18,977 nt of DNA from Candidatus Hestiella acidicharens (lineage in GTDB: Archaea; Thermoproteota; Thermoprotei_A; Sulfolobales; Acidilobaceae): assembly GCA_015523575.1 (NCBI GenBank), contig WAJZ01000101.1, forward strand, positions 1-18,977, written 5' to 3'. Position 1 is the first letter of the stretch, and every line of letters begins with the position of its first letter. The translations under genes and the position numbers were made by a program. Of the stretch, positions 1 through 7,655 are shown one piece after another. Under the pieces are notes generated by a model, which worked only from the letters and a program-made list of their open reading frames with translations, was not told the DNA's origin and made no database searches.

Positions 1-99
1 CTTTAGGGTGAGGTAGCCTGCGTCGTCAAATAACGCTCTCCTTAGTAATTCATTGCTAATCCTTATGCATGTAACAAATTACAAAAACGCTGTATAATT

Positions 100-123
100 A
101 AAAAGGGAAAGATGATTAAAAAA
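100..123 (-). terminator. T-tract terminator after acs
   Basis: Read on the minus strand, two T runs (T6 at 123-118 and T5 at 104-100) follow the acs stop codon by about 14 and 33 bases. U-rich stretches without a hairpin are the usual intrinsic termination signal in archaea. Nothing else in 1-136 looks like a gene. Confidence 0.5.
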
Positions 124-136
124 GAAAGGCTATGCT

Positions 137-2128
137 TCATTTTAACTCTTTCTTAAACTCTTCTATTGCCCTCCTGATCTCATCCAAAGAAGCCTCATCT
201 TCAAGTGAAGAGAGGTCTCCAGGTGACTTATTGAGATATACAGCCCTTATTACTCTCCTCATTATCTTACCGCTTCTTGTTTTTGGCATAGACTTCACTA
301 TCTCTATTCCCTTAAATACTGCTATTGGGCCAAAGACCTTCTTTACATGCTCCATGATTTCCTTCTTCAGCTCCTCACTTCCTTGGTAACCATGTTTAAG
401 CACGACAAAACCCACTACAACCTGCCCTCTTATGGGATCTGGAACTCCTATAACAGCTGCTTCCGCTACCGCTGGGTGTGAAACTAATGCGCTTTCAAGC
501 TCGAATGTTCCTATTCTATGAGCCGCAACCTTTATCACATCATCGGCCCTTCCCATGAACCATATATAGCCATCCTTATCTACATAGGCTGCATCCCCTG
601 TATAGATGACACCTTTTAATGATGGTCTAGCCTCCCAATATGACTTCCAGTAGCGTTCTTGGTCTTGCCAGAGCTCTGAAGTAAACCCTGGGAACGGGTT
701 CCTAATAATCAAAACCCCTCTTTCTCCTGGCTTTACAGGTTCTCCAGTGTCCTCATCAACTACTTCCCCTATTATTCCTGGCAGAGGTATACCCGCGCTA
801 CCAACTTTTATTGGCATCATCTGTATTCCATACGTATATCCAACAACAGGAGCACCTGTCTCTGTTTGCCAGTAATGATCTATTACTGGTACTCTTCCAT
901 CCAAGACTTCATACATCAACCACTTCAGCGGCGCAGGGTTTAAGGGCTCTCCTGCAGAGAATATCACTTCTATGCTGGATAGGTCATGTTTTCTAGCGTA
1001 TTCAGTGCCATACTTCATCAAGAGCCTAATCGCGGTAGGGGAGAACCATATTTTTGTTACCTTGTTCCTTTCTATTACTTCCCACCACATATCAGGCCTA
1101 GGGTAGTCTGGCACTCCGTCATATAATATGCTTGGTATACCAAAAATTGGCACACCCCAGACCATATAGCTGATACCAGCCTGCCAGCCGACGTCACTAG
1201 TAATAAACCAAGTATCTGTTGGCTTTAGGCCATAGACCCACCTTGCCATTGTGACAACGTAGTTTTGGAACGGTCCATGCTTTTGAACGACAGGCTTAGG
1301 CTTTGCCGTGGTTCCGGATGTAGGCGTTATAAAGATAGGTTCATTCGATTCTACCCACTCAACCTCGCTACTCCCATCCTTTGAGTAGTCTAGGAATTCA
1401 TCTAGGTACAAATCCCTGCCCCTAGTCATATTTACATCATTTTGAGAGTAGCCGGATTTGAGAACAACAATCTTCTTAACAGGTGTTTTAGCCCCAGCTA
1501 CGGCTTCGTCGACAATAGACTTCAGGTTTAGCATCTTTCCCCTCCTAAGGTTGTAGTCCTGGGTAAACACCCATTCGGCGCCTACACCATCAATCCTGTC
1601 CCTTAACGCTCCTGCAGAGAATCCAGCATATACTGAAGAATGTATTGCACCTATTCTTGCAGCTGCATGCAATATGGCAACCGACTCGGGCCTCGTTGGC
1701 ATATAGGTTAAAACCCTGTCCCCTTTTTTAATACCAAAACCCCTCATAGCAGAGGCATACTTTTCTACCATCGACTTGTATTGTGAAAAAGTATAAGTCT
1801 TTGTAATGCCAATTTCCGTGTTCTCGTATATATAGATTGCCTTATTGCCATATCCCTTTTCTATTTGGTAGTCTATGTGGCTATAGGTAGCATTTGTTAT
1901 TCCCCCAATAAACCACCTGTATGGTTTTCCGTTTTCGCCCCACTCAAAAGTCTTATCCCACTTTTTCTTCCAATAGACATAGTTTGTGTTCTCCTCGGCA
2001 ATCCTTTCCCAGAACTTAATAGGATCCTTCTTAGCAACTTCTATCAAATACTTAACATAAGGAGGTATTAATATGACTTCCTCACTTTTGTCAGATGACT
2101 CCATCATTTCCACCCATTTTTTTCCCAC
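137..2128 (-). CDS. acs: Acetyl-CoA synthetase (AMP-forming)
   Basis: Activates acetate, and possibly propionate, to the acyl-CoA through an acyl-adenylate, using ATP and CoA in the cytosol. The 663 residues are the usual Acs length. Visible ANL-superfamily motifs are the phosphate loop TSGTTAKPK (about 270-278; Ala and a following Pro replace the usual Gly residues), SAGEP (391-395), YWQTETG (419-425), TGD (510-512), GRADDVIKVAAHRIG (526-540), and the C-terminal PKTRSGKIMRR with catalytic Lys621, the Lys that is acetylated in studied Acs enzymes. Trp420 before QTETG matches the Trp that restricts the acyl pocket to acetate in the Salmonella enzyme. The GTG at 2128 lies about 25 bases below a TATA-like box, so it could be a leaderless start. 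ATG codons at 2107 and 2104, behind GGTGG, are equally plausible. It is divergent from the sugar kinase. Confidence 0.95.
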   Translation of the reverse strand: MGKKWVEMMESSDKSEEVILIPPYVKYLIEVAKKDPIKFWERIAEENTNYVYWKKKWDKTFEWGENGKPYRWFIGGITNATYSHIDYQIEKGYGNKAIYIYENTEIGITKTYTFSQYKSMVEKYASAMRGFGIKKGDRVLTYMPTRPESVAILHAAARIGAIHSSVYAGFSAGALRDRIDGVGAEWVFTQDYNLRRGKMLNLKSIVDEAVAGAKTPVKKIVVLKSGYSQNDVNMTRGRDLYLDEFLDYSKDGSSEVEWVESNEPIFITPTSGTTAKPKPVVQKHGPFQNYVVTMARWVYGLKPTDTWFITSDVGWQAGISYMVWGVPIFGIPSILYDGVPDYPRPDMWWEVIERNKVTKIWFSPTAIRLLMKYGTEYARKHDLSSIEVIFSAGEPLNPAPLKWLMYEVLDGRVPVIDHYWQTETGAPVVGYTYGIQMMPIKVGSAGIPLPGIIGEVVDEDTGEPVKPGERGVLIIRNPFPGFTSELWQDQERYWKSYWEARPSLKGVIYTGDAAYVDKDGYIWFMGRADDVIKVAAHRIGTFELESALVSHPAVAEAAVIGVPDPIRGQVVVGFVVLKHGYQGSEELKKEIMEHVKKVFGPIAVFKGIEIVKSMPKTRSGKIMRRVIRAVYLNKSPGDLSSLEDEASLDEIRRAIEEFKKELK

Positions 2129-2149
2129 AGCTTGTATTCACCTGAGAAT

Positions 2150-2158
2150 ACTTAAACT
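2150..2158 (-). promoter_or_regulatory. Probable acs TATA box
   Basis: The minus strand reads AAGTTTAAGTATTC here. The box centre lies about 25 bases upstream of the GTG at 2128, which predicts transcription starting at or just before the start codon. No experimental support is visible from sequence alone. Confidence 0.4.
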
Positions 2159-2176
2159 TTAACTCTTCAAAAATAC

Positions 2177-2186
2177 ATATTTAAGG
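2177..2186 (+). promoter_or_regulatory. Probable TATA box for the ROK kinase gene
   Basis: CATATTTAAG matches the archaeal box A consensus. It would start transcription near 2208, giving a leader of about 50 bases that ends in the GGTGGGG ribosome-binding site at 2244-2250. A weaker alternative, AAAAATTTTA, lies at 2210-2219. Confidence 0.4.
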
Positions 2187-2255
2187 TGGGACGAAGCGTA
2201 TCGATGGGTAAAAATTTTATCTCAACCGTTGTACTATGCAATAGGTGGGGTAGCT

Positions 2256-3215
2256 TTGAAGATCATTGCCATAGACATAGGCGCTACCAACTTAAGGGTA
2301 GCTTTGTTTAACAATACAAAAAAAGTAGATGAGGTAAAAGAGAGGACTCCAAAGGACTCCCCAGAGTCCCTCTCAGCCAAGATAATAGAATGCATTGAAA
2401 GTTTATGTAAAAAAGGTGATTTTGATAGGATAGGAATCGGCTCTATTGGTCCACTAAATTTAGAAGAAGGCACAATAGAGATGGCACCTAACCTTGGATT
2501 AAGAAACGTACCGCTTAGAAACCCTTTGGTTAATAAATTTAAAAAGAGGGTCTACATAGCAAATGATGCAATGGCCGGCGTGTGGGCAGAAAAGGTCTTG
2601 GGGAAAGGAAAGGAAAGCAACGATATTGTATATTTGACTATTAGCACAGGCATAGGTGTTGGCGTCATAGTCGATGGAAACCTATTAGTTGGCAGGAGGG
2701 GAAACGCCCATGAAATGGGCCATGCAGTTCTAGACTATACTTCAAATGACATATGTGGATGTGGTGGTATTGGACATTGGGAAACGTTTGCCGGCGGTAG
2801 AAATATTAAGAAGGTAGCTCTTGAAAAGGCAACAGTGTGGAATGAGGAAAGAACGAATGCATATGACCTTGCAGTCAAGGGTAAACTTGAACCTGAAAAG
2901 TTATATCAACTAGCAAGGGAAGGGGATAAATTTGCAACCTATCTTGTAGATCAAATAAACAGAGTACATGCAGCTGGAATTGCTTCAATAGTAGCTGCCT
3001 ATGACCCTGAGAAAATATTTATTGGTGGTAGTATCTACCTATATAATGAGGATCTAATTAGGGCTTCATTAATTAAATATGCAAGGCTATATAGCGGCTT
3101 TGGGGTACCAGAGATCGAAAAGGCTTCCTTTGGGGACGACCAAGTTTTATATGGGGCTGCCAGTATTGCTATTAACCCGCCTAGGCAAATAGAAAGGTTT
3201 GCATCTAAGCTATAA
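2256..3215 (+). CDS. ROK-family ATP-dependent sugar kinase (glucokinase/hexokinase-like)
   Basis: Probably phosphorylates glucose or a related hexose with ATP, the role of characterised crenarchaeal ROK kinases such as the broad-specificity Aeropyrum enzyme; the exact substrate is inferred. The protein (319 aa from this start) begins with the phosphate motif AIDIGATN (Asp7, Thr11), has the catalytic-Asp motif ANDAMAG (Asp104), then STGIGVG, and the ROK signature HEMGH (152-156) followed by CGCGGIGHWE. The structural zinc site reads His156, Cys167, Cys169, and His174 where many ROK proteins have a third Cys. I chose the TTG at 2256 because GGTGGGG sits 5 bases upstream and the protein then starts directly at the first beta strand. 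An upstream in-frame TTG at 2229 has no such site. The next gene follows after 57 bases. Confidence 0.88.
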   Translation: MKIIAIDIGATNLRVALFNNTKKVDEVKERTPKDSPESLSAKIIECIESLCKKGDFDRIGIGSIGPLNLEEGTIEMAPNLGLRNVPLRNPLVNKFKKRVYIANDAMAGVWAEKVLGKGKESNDIVYLTISTGIGVGVIVDGNLLVGRRGNAHEMGHAVLDYTSNDICGCGGIGHWETFAGGRNIKKVALEKATVWNEERTNAYDLAVKGKLEPEKLYQLAREGDKFATYLVDQINRVHAAGIASIVAAYDPEKIFIGGSIYLYNEDLIRASLIKYARLYSGFGVPEIEKASFGDDQVLYGAASIAINPPRQIERFASKL

Positions 3216-3272
3216 ATAAACGTGGTCAGCGTTAAAAAGATTAATTAGCTTGAAGAACAAAAGATAATTGAG

Positions 3273-3899
3273 GTGTCGCCTTCGGTAGGAAAAACCATAG
3301 TGTGTCTAAGGGGGGACTACCAAGCAATAAAGGTAATCAAGGAAAGGGAAAAGCTCCTATTAATGCAGGGTATTGTTATAATAAATGATTATAATAAAAA
3401 CAACCACATGGGATTTGATGTAATTATTTCTCCTCTAAGGGGTACCCCTGAGTACACTGTCTACCATCCTTTAATCAGCTCATTTAAAAACGTTATCTAT
3501 GAAGAAGACCCGGAGAAGGCCCTTAACAAAGCAATATCCTATCCTAATGAATCTTTTGATAAAGCAATAGTGGGAATAGATCCAGGAAAGCTATGTGGGT
3601 ACGTTATCTTCGCTGATGATTTAATAATCAATGTAGGAAAGAGAGGTTGCGATGAAATAGGAGAAGAGATAAAAAGCAGGATATCAAAGATAAATCATAG
3701 GAGAATAGAAATTTTGCTTGGCTCCGGTGAGGGATGGAGCGAGGCTAGCGTATCGCTTCTAGATTCTGGCCTCTCATACAAGATAATTAGGGAAGATGAA
3801 GTAGCAAGGCGCATGCCAAAAATACCCATGCTTAACATCTTTAAGGATAGAGACATAAGATCCGCAGTAGCGATTGCATTAAAAGGTGGGAAGATGTGA
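3273..3899 (+). CDS. RuvC/RNase H-fold protein, putative nuclease, unnamed family
   Basis: I do not recognise a named family. The C-terminal half looks like a RuvC/RNase H-like fold: AIVGIDPGKLCGYVIF (98-113) is the typical first strand with catalytic-type Asp103. ILLGSGEGW (147-155) carries Glu153 on a middle strand. DRDIRSAVAIAL (192-203) resembles the final helix of RuvC, where acidic residues precede an A-x-A-L stretch. The N-terminal 95 residues form a separate alpha/beta region with no motif I know. Because the acidic positions are kept, a metal-dependent nuclease is plausible but unproven. The GTG start is preceded by a short AT-rich stretch (TTAATTAG, 3241-3248) that could be a TATA box for a near-leaderless message. 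The gene overlaps the ubiD start by 4 bases (GTGA), so the two are probably translated together. Confidence 0.7.
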   Translation: MSPSVGKTIVCLRGDYQAIKVIKEREKLLLMQGIVIINDYNKNNHMGFDVIISPLRGTPEYTVYHPLISSFKNVIYEEDPEKALNKAISYPNESFDKAIVGIDPGKLCGYVIFADDLIINVGKRGCDEIGEEIKSRISKINHRRIEILLGSGEGWSEASVSLLDSGLSYKIIREDEVARRMPKIPMLNIFKDRDIRSAVAIALKGGKM

Positions 3900-5164
3900 A
3901 AGGGTCTTTAGTTAAATTTTTGGATGAAGTAGGATATGAATATAATGAAAAAGCGCTTTCAAGGGAATATGAAGTTTCTAGGCTATTAAAGGACAGAGAA
4001 GGCAATGGAAGGGCGCAGCTCTTTAATATAGAAGATTCTGAATTGAGGTCTTCAGGTAACGTCGTTGATTCAAGGGATAAAGTAATAAAGGCTTTGATGG
4101 CAGAAAATCTAGAAGATGCCTATAGAAGGCTTATAGAATCCTCCTCGGGGGGTCACAACCTTAAACTGGTAGGATCTCCAATATTAAGAGAAGCAAAACA
4201 TGGTCTGAAGTCATTGCCTTTTGTTAAATTTTATGAAAAAGATGGTGGGCTTTATCTAACATCTTCTCTAGTAATTTCATGCTTCGAAGGAATATGTAAC
4301 TCCAGCATCCACAGGATTATGCTTCTTAATGAAAATGAAGGGGTTATAAGGCTTGTGCCCAGACACCTCTATTACCTTTACAAGAAAGCAATTAAGAAAG
4401 GCATGAGCCTGCCTATAAGCATCATAGTTGGTGTTCATCCAGCAATTATGCTTGCATCTTCGACCTCTCCCTCTCTGGGTCGCTTTGAAATAGAGTCTGC
4501 ATCGAGCATCCTCGGAGGCCTCGAAGTTTACAGATCTCCAATTCATGGAAACCCTGTTCCATATGCGAGCGCTTTTATAGCCGAAGGCTACATTACGGAG
4601 CGTGAAGAAAACGAAGGTCCATTTGTTGAGGCCATGGGATGCTATGATAAAGTTAGGATGCAACCAGTATTGAAGGTAAAGAGGGTTTATTTAAATGCTG
4701 ATGAAGTATCTCATGTCATCCTGCCAGGTGGTTTAGAACATAAAATGCTTATGGGTTTTCCTAGGGAAGCAAACATCTGGAACTCCGTATCAAAGGTTGT
4801 ACCTAAGGTTTACGGGGCTAGGTTGACAGAGGCTAGTGGTGGTTGGTTGCATGCAATAATATCTATAGAAAAAACCCATGATGGAGACGGGAAAAATGCG
4901 ATACTTGCTGCATTTGCATCTCATCCCAGCCTGAAGCATGTAGTAGTTGTTGATGGAGACATAAACATAGATGACCCAGGTGAAGTAGAATGGGCGATAG
5001 CAACAAGGTTTCAAGGAAAGGATGACCTAGTTATCATAAATAATGCAAGGGGCTCTTCCCTTGACCCTAGCTCTATTAATGGTAACACGACAAAGATAGG
5101 CATAGATGCCACCATGCCACTAGGCGACAGGGAAAGATTTGAAAAGGCCAAGATACCAGGTTAG
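3896..5164 (+). CDS. ubiD: UbiD-family prFMN-dependent decarboxylase, probably anhydromevalonate-phosphate decarboxylase
   Basis: UbiD enzymes decarboxylate unsaturated acids using prenylated FMN and Mn/K. Residues that can be matched to the well-studied Fdc1 are Asn135 and Arg140 (N-x4-R, cofactor/metal and catalytic Arg), His157 (metal), and the catalytic pair Glu240 and Glu245 in EGPFVE. The C-terminal block HDGDGKNAILAAF...VVVDGDINIDDPGEVEWA is characteristic. The length (422 aa) matches the archaeal branch. In crenarchaea such as Aeropyrum a protein of this family makes isopentenyl phosphate from trans-anhydromevalonate 5-phosphate, so lipid precursor synthesis is the likely role; a ubiquinone or aromatic-acid role is less likely in this setting. 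No AcnX-type dehydratase or UbiX is in the window. The GTG start overlaps the previous stop codon, and GGTGGG sits just upstream. Confidence 0.85.
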   Translation: MKGSLVKFLDEVGYEYNEKALSREYEVSRLLKDREGNGRAQLFNIEDSELRSSGNVVDSRDKVIKALMAENLEDAYRRLIESSSGGHNLKLVGSPILREAKHGLKSLPFVKFYEKDGGLYLTSSLVISCFEGICNSSIHRIMLLNENEGVIRLVPRHLYYLYKKAIKKGMSLPISIIVGVHPAIMLASSTSPSLGRFEIESASSILGGLEVYRSPIHGNPVPYASAFIAEGYITEREENEGPFVEAMGCYDKVRMQPVLKVKRVYLNADEVSHVILPGGLEHKMLMGFPREANIWNSVSKVVPKVYGARLTEASGGWLHAIISIEKTHDGDGKNAILAAFASHPSLKHVVVVDGDINIDDPGEVEWAIATRFQGKDDLVIINNARGSSLDPSSINGNTTKIGIDATMPLGDRERFEKAKIPG

Positions 5165-5183
5165 AAAAACATTTATCCCTAAA

Positions 5184-5216
5184 CCACTTATAGATAGCGA
5201 GCGTGAGCTATAGTGG
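5184..5216 (+). promoter_or_regulatory. tyrS promoter with an imperfect dyad over the start site
   Basis: CTTATAGATA (5187-5196) is a TATA-like box about 24 bases before the GTG start at 5213, which fits a leaderless transcript. The box lies in an imperfect inverted repeat: CCACTTATAG (5184-5193) against CTATAGTGG (5208-5216), with one unpaired base. The right arm covers the start codon. This could be an operator or a coincidence. Confidence 0.4.
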
Positions 5217-6289
5217 ATCCTGAGGAGAAGTTGGAGCTGATAAAAAACAACTTGGTTGAAATTATTACAGAGGAAGAATTAAAGGAAAAGGTTGAAAGTG
5301 GCCAGAAATTAAAAGGTTACCTTGGATTCGAGCCAAGTGGTCTAGCTCACATAGGAATGCTTATATGGATGTATAAAGTTAAGGACTTGATAGACGCTGG
5401 CCTAGATTTTTATATATTAGAGGCAACATGGCATGCTATGATAAATGACAAATTGGGAGGCAACATGGAGCTACTCAGGAAGGCTGCAAGGTTAATAAGG
5501 GATATAATGGCTTCGTTGGGTATTGATACTGGAAAAATAAACTTTATTGATGCAGAGAAGTTTGCATCTGATAAAGATTATTGGGCACTGGTTATAAAGG
5601 TCATGAAAGCGACAACCCTTGCAAGGATGAAAAGGGCTATAACCATCATGGGAAGAAGCATGGATGAAATAGAACTTGACAGCTCTAAACTTATATACCC
5701 GGCTATGCAGGTAAGTGACATATTATATATGGACCTAGACGTAGCTTTGGGAGGATTAGATCAGAGAAAAGCCCATGTGCTTGCTAGGGAGGTTTCCGAG
5801 AAAATGGGTGTTAAGAAACCAATAGCTCTACATACCCCTATACTTACATCGCTTTTGGGCTCTCAAAGGATGGAGCCAAAAGAAGCCGATGAGAATGCTG
5901 CAAGCTTAAAAATGTCGAAGTCTAAGCCATCATCCGCAATTTTTGTCAGTGACCCACCAGATATAATAGTCAATAAAATCAATAATGCCTTTTGTCCTTT
6001 AAAGCAAATTGAATACAACCCAATACTTGAGATAAACAAATACCTCCTCTTTCCGAGAAAAAACTTTAAGCTATATATAGAAAGACCTAAGAAGTACGGA
6101 GGTGACATTCTAATAGAATCATACGAAGACTTAGAAAGGCTGTATGCTGGGGGAAAAATACACCCAGCAGACCTGAAGAATGCTACAGCAAAAGAGGTAA
6201 TAAAGATGCTTGAACCCGTTAGAAAGCTGTTTAGCAGGAGCGAAACGATTGAATTAGTGAAAGAGATAACAAGGAATACCACCAGGTAG
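5213..6289 (+). CDS. tyrS: Tyrosyl-tRNA synthetase, archaeal type
   Basis: Class I synthetase that charges tRNA-Tyr with tyrosine. The 358 residues comprise the Rossmann catalytic domain and a short C-terminal helical region with no S4 domain, as in archaeal and eukaryotic TyrRS. The HIGH motif is HIGM (46-49) after GYLGFEPSG; Tyr36 is the tyrosine-pocket residue equivalent to Tyr32 of Methanocaldococcus. IYPAMQVSD (161-169) supplies Tyr162, Gln166 and Asp169. GGLDQRK (180-186) and KMSKS (233-237) follow. The GTG start has no Shine-Dalgarno sequence but sits about 24 bases after a TATA box, so the message is probably leaderless. The intergenic distance to ubiD is 48 bases; dnaG follows after 127 bases with its own promoter. 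Confidence 0.95.
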   Translation: MDPEEKLELIKNNLVEIITEEELKEKVESGQKLKGYLGFEPSGLAHIGMLIWMYKVKDLIDAGLDFYILEATWHAMINDKLGGNMELLRKAARLIRDIMASLGIDTGKINFIDAEKFASDKDYWALVIKVMKATTLARMKRAITIMGRSMDEIELDSSKLIYPAMQVSDILYMDLDVALGGLDQRKAHVLAREVSEKMGVKKPIALHTPILTSLLGSQRMEPKEADENAASLKMSKSKPSSAIFVSDPPDIIVNKINNAFCPLKQIEYNPILEINKYLLFPRKNFKLYIERPKKYGGDILIESYEDLERLYAGGKIHPADLKNATAKEVIKMLEPVRKLFSRSETIELVKEITRNTTR

Positions 6290-6311
6290 GTTTTTGGTTG
6301 AATCTTTAATA

Positions 6312-6320
6312 AACTTATAT
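6312..6320 (+). promoter_or_regulatory. Probable dnaG TATA box
   Basis: AACTTATAT is the best box A match upstream of dnaG. It would start transcription near 6342 and give a leader of about 75 bases, which contains the 6354-6392 hairpin and the AGGTG ribosome-binding site (6405-6409). Confidence 0.35.
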
Positions 6321-6353
6321 GCTCCCGAGTCTAAATCTCAAAATAGCAGAAAA

Positions 6354-6392
6354 GGATGGGGATATCATAAGGGTTTTGTGATATCTCCATCT
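6354..6392 (+). promoter_or_regulatory. Long stem-loop in the dnaG leader
   Basis: GATGGGGATATCA (6355-6367) pairs along its whole length with TGATATCTCCATC (6379-6391), with one G-U pair. The helix can extend inward by a U-G and two A-U pairs to a 5-base loop (6371-6375), and outward by one G-U pair, about 17 pairs in all. It lies between the predicted dnaG transcription start and its ribosome-binding site. No T tract follows, so it does not look like a terminator for tyrS. The segment 6399-6404 (ATATCA) could compete for 6379-6384, so an alternative fold exists. The function is unknown: a translational control element, a processing site or a DNA operator are all possible. Confidence 0.65.
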
Positions 6393-6416
6393 CTGATAAT
6401 ATCAAGGTGTTAGAAC

Positions 6417-7655
6417 TTGAAATATTTGATAAAGGCTTCATTCGAAGTGGATGGTAGGGTTGATAAACACGACGTAATAGGTGCAGTCTTCGGTCAGACA
6501 GAAGGGTTATTAGGAAGTGAATTTAATTTAGAAGAACTTCAAGATAAGGATAAAATAGGCAGGGTTCACATTGATATGAAATACCAAGGCACAAAAACTG
6601 TTGGAATGCTACAAGTACCAAGTAACTTAGATAGGGTTGAAACCGTCCTGCTCGCATCAATGATAGAGGCTGTCGATAGGGTGGGGCCTTATAGTGCAAG
6701 GATCTCAATAGACGATATTCAAGACCTAAGGATAGAAAAGATGAAAAAGATTGTAGAGAGGGCTAGGGAACTCCTGCAAAAAGTCAAGGAGCAGGAGCCA
6801 GATATAAAAGAGATAATAAGGCAGATATCACAAAAGCCAGAGGTGCAGCCAAAACCTATAGAGTATGGCGAAGAAAAACTACCCGCCGGACCAGATGTAG
6901 AAAAATCCGATACGGTAATAATAGTTGAAGGTAGGGCTGACGTTATTAACCTTCTAAGGTATGGCTATACAAATACCATAGCGTTAGAAGGTGCCAGGGA
7001 AAAAATACCAAAATCGGTAATTGACGTTACGAAAAACAAGAAAGTCATAGCATTCGTTGATGGCGATAGGGGAGGCGATTTGATTCTTAAAAACTTGTTA
7101 GATCAGGTACACGTCGACTATGTGGCAAGAGCCCCTGATGGTATGGAAGTAGAACAGCTCACTGGCAAAGAAATAGCGAAATCGCTGTCTCAAATGCTTC
7201 CAGCGGAAAAGGTCAAAGAGCAGCTCAGCACCATAAAGGAAACAAAGGAAGAGGCTGAGAAAGCTCATAAAGAAACAACACCAATACCGGAGAAAAAGCC
7301 TACAGCTAAGGTAGAAGAAGTTAAAGCTGAAGAGAGGGTACAACCCGTACAATTAGTAGTTCCGAAGGAAATAATAGAGAATATAAAAAACATAAAAGGT
7401 ACATTAGAGGCAATAATTTATGACAAGGAATGGAAGGAAGTAGCAAGGACTAAGGTCAAGGACCTCTTCTCTTGGATAGAGTCATCCCAAAATGGTTCAG
7501 CCTATGCCGTATTATTCGATGGAATCATAACTCAAAGGATATTGGACATCGCTGCCGAAAAAGGAGTAGCGCTACTCATAGGTGCAAGGATGGGCAACAA
7601 GGTCTCTATAAAGAAGGGTGATGTAAAGTTTGCTACCTTTAATGATTTAACTTGA
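6417..7655 (+). CDS. dnaG: Archaeal DnaG-type primase (exosome-associated)
   Basis: Archaeal DnaG makes RNA primers in vitro and, in Sulfolobus, is also a stable subunit of the RNA-degrading exosome, so its main role may be in RNA turnover. The protein (412 aa) has an N-terminal region of about 160 residues, then a Toprim domain: VIIVEGRADV with Glu171, and FVDGDRGGD with Asp215 and Asp217 as the metal-binding D-x-D pair. A charged Lys/Glu-rich linker (about 255-305) precedes a C-terminal domain (about 310-412). It lacks the zinc-binding domain of bacterial DnaG, as expected in archaea. TTG is the start codon, with AGGTG 7 bases upstream; the AUG-free leader carries the strong hairpin listed separately. 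The 3' end overlaps that of polB by 9 bases, tail to tail. Confidence 0.94.
   Translation: MKYLIKASFEVDGRVDKHDVIGAVFGQTEGLLGSEFNLEELQDKDKIGRVHIDMKYQGTKTVGMLQVPSNLDRVETVLLASMIEAVDRVGPYSARISIDDIQDLRIEKMKKIVERARELLQKVKEQEPDIKEIIRQISQKPEVQPKPIEYGEEKLPAGPDVEKSDTVIIVEGRADVINLLRYGYTNTIALEGAREKIPKSVIDVTKNKKVIAFVDGDRGGDLILKNLLDQVHVDYVARAPDGMEVEQLTGKEIAKSLSQMLPAEKVKEQLSTIKETKEEAEKAHKETTPIPEKKPTAKVEEVKAEERVQPVQLVVPKEIIENIKNIKGTLEAIIYDKEWKEVARTKVKDLFSWIESSQNGSAYAVLFDGIITQRILDIAAEKGVALLIGARMGNKVSIKKGDVKFATFNDLT

Noticed and set aside
1..78. Minus-strand frame open from 78 to the left edge
   Set aside because: It has no ATG, GTG or TTG in frame and no recognisable protein sequence; too short to call.
1310..1335. 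Unusual Ala/Pro in the Acs phosphate loop as a sign of a broken enzyme
   Set aside because: All other adenylation motifs and the catalytic Lys are intact; similar loop variants seem tolerated in archaeal acyl-CoA synthetases.
4277..4663. 128-codon minus-strand frame inside ubiD
   Set aside because: Shadow of a conserved enzyme gene; no family features.
5863..6282. 139-codon minus-strand frame inside tyrS
   Set aside because: Shadow of tyrS with biased hydrophobic composition only.
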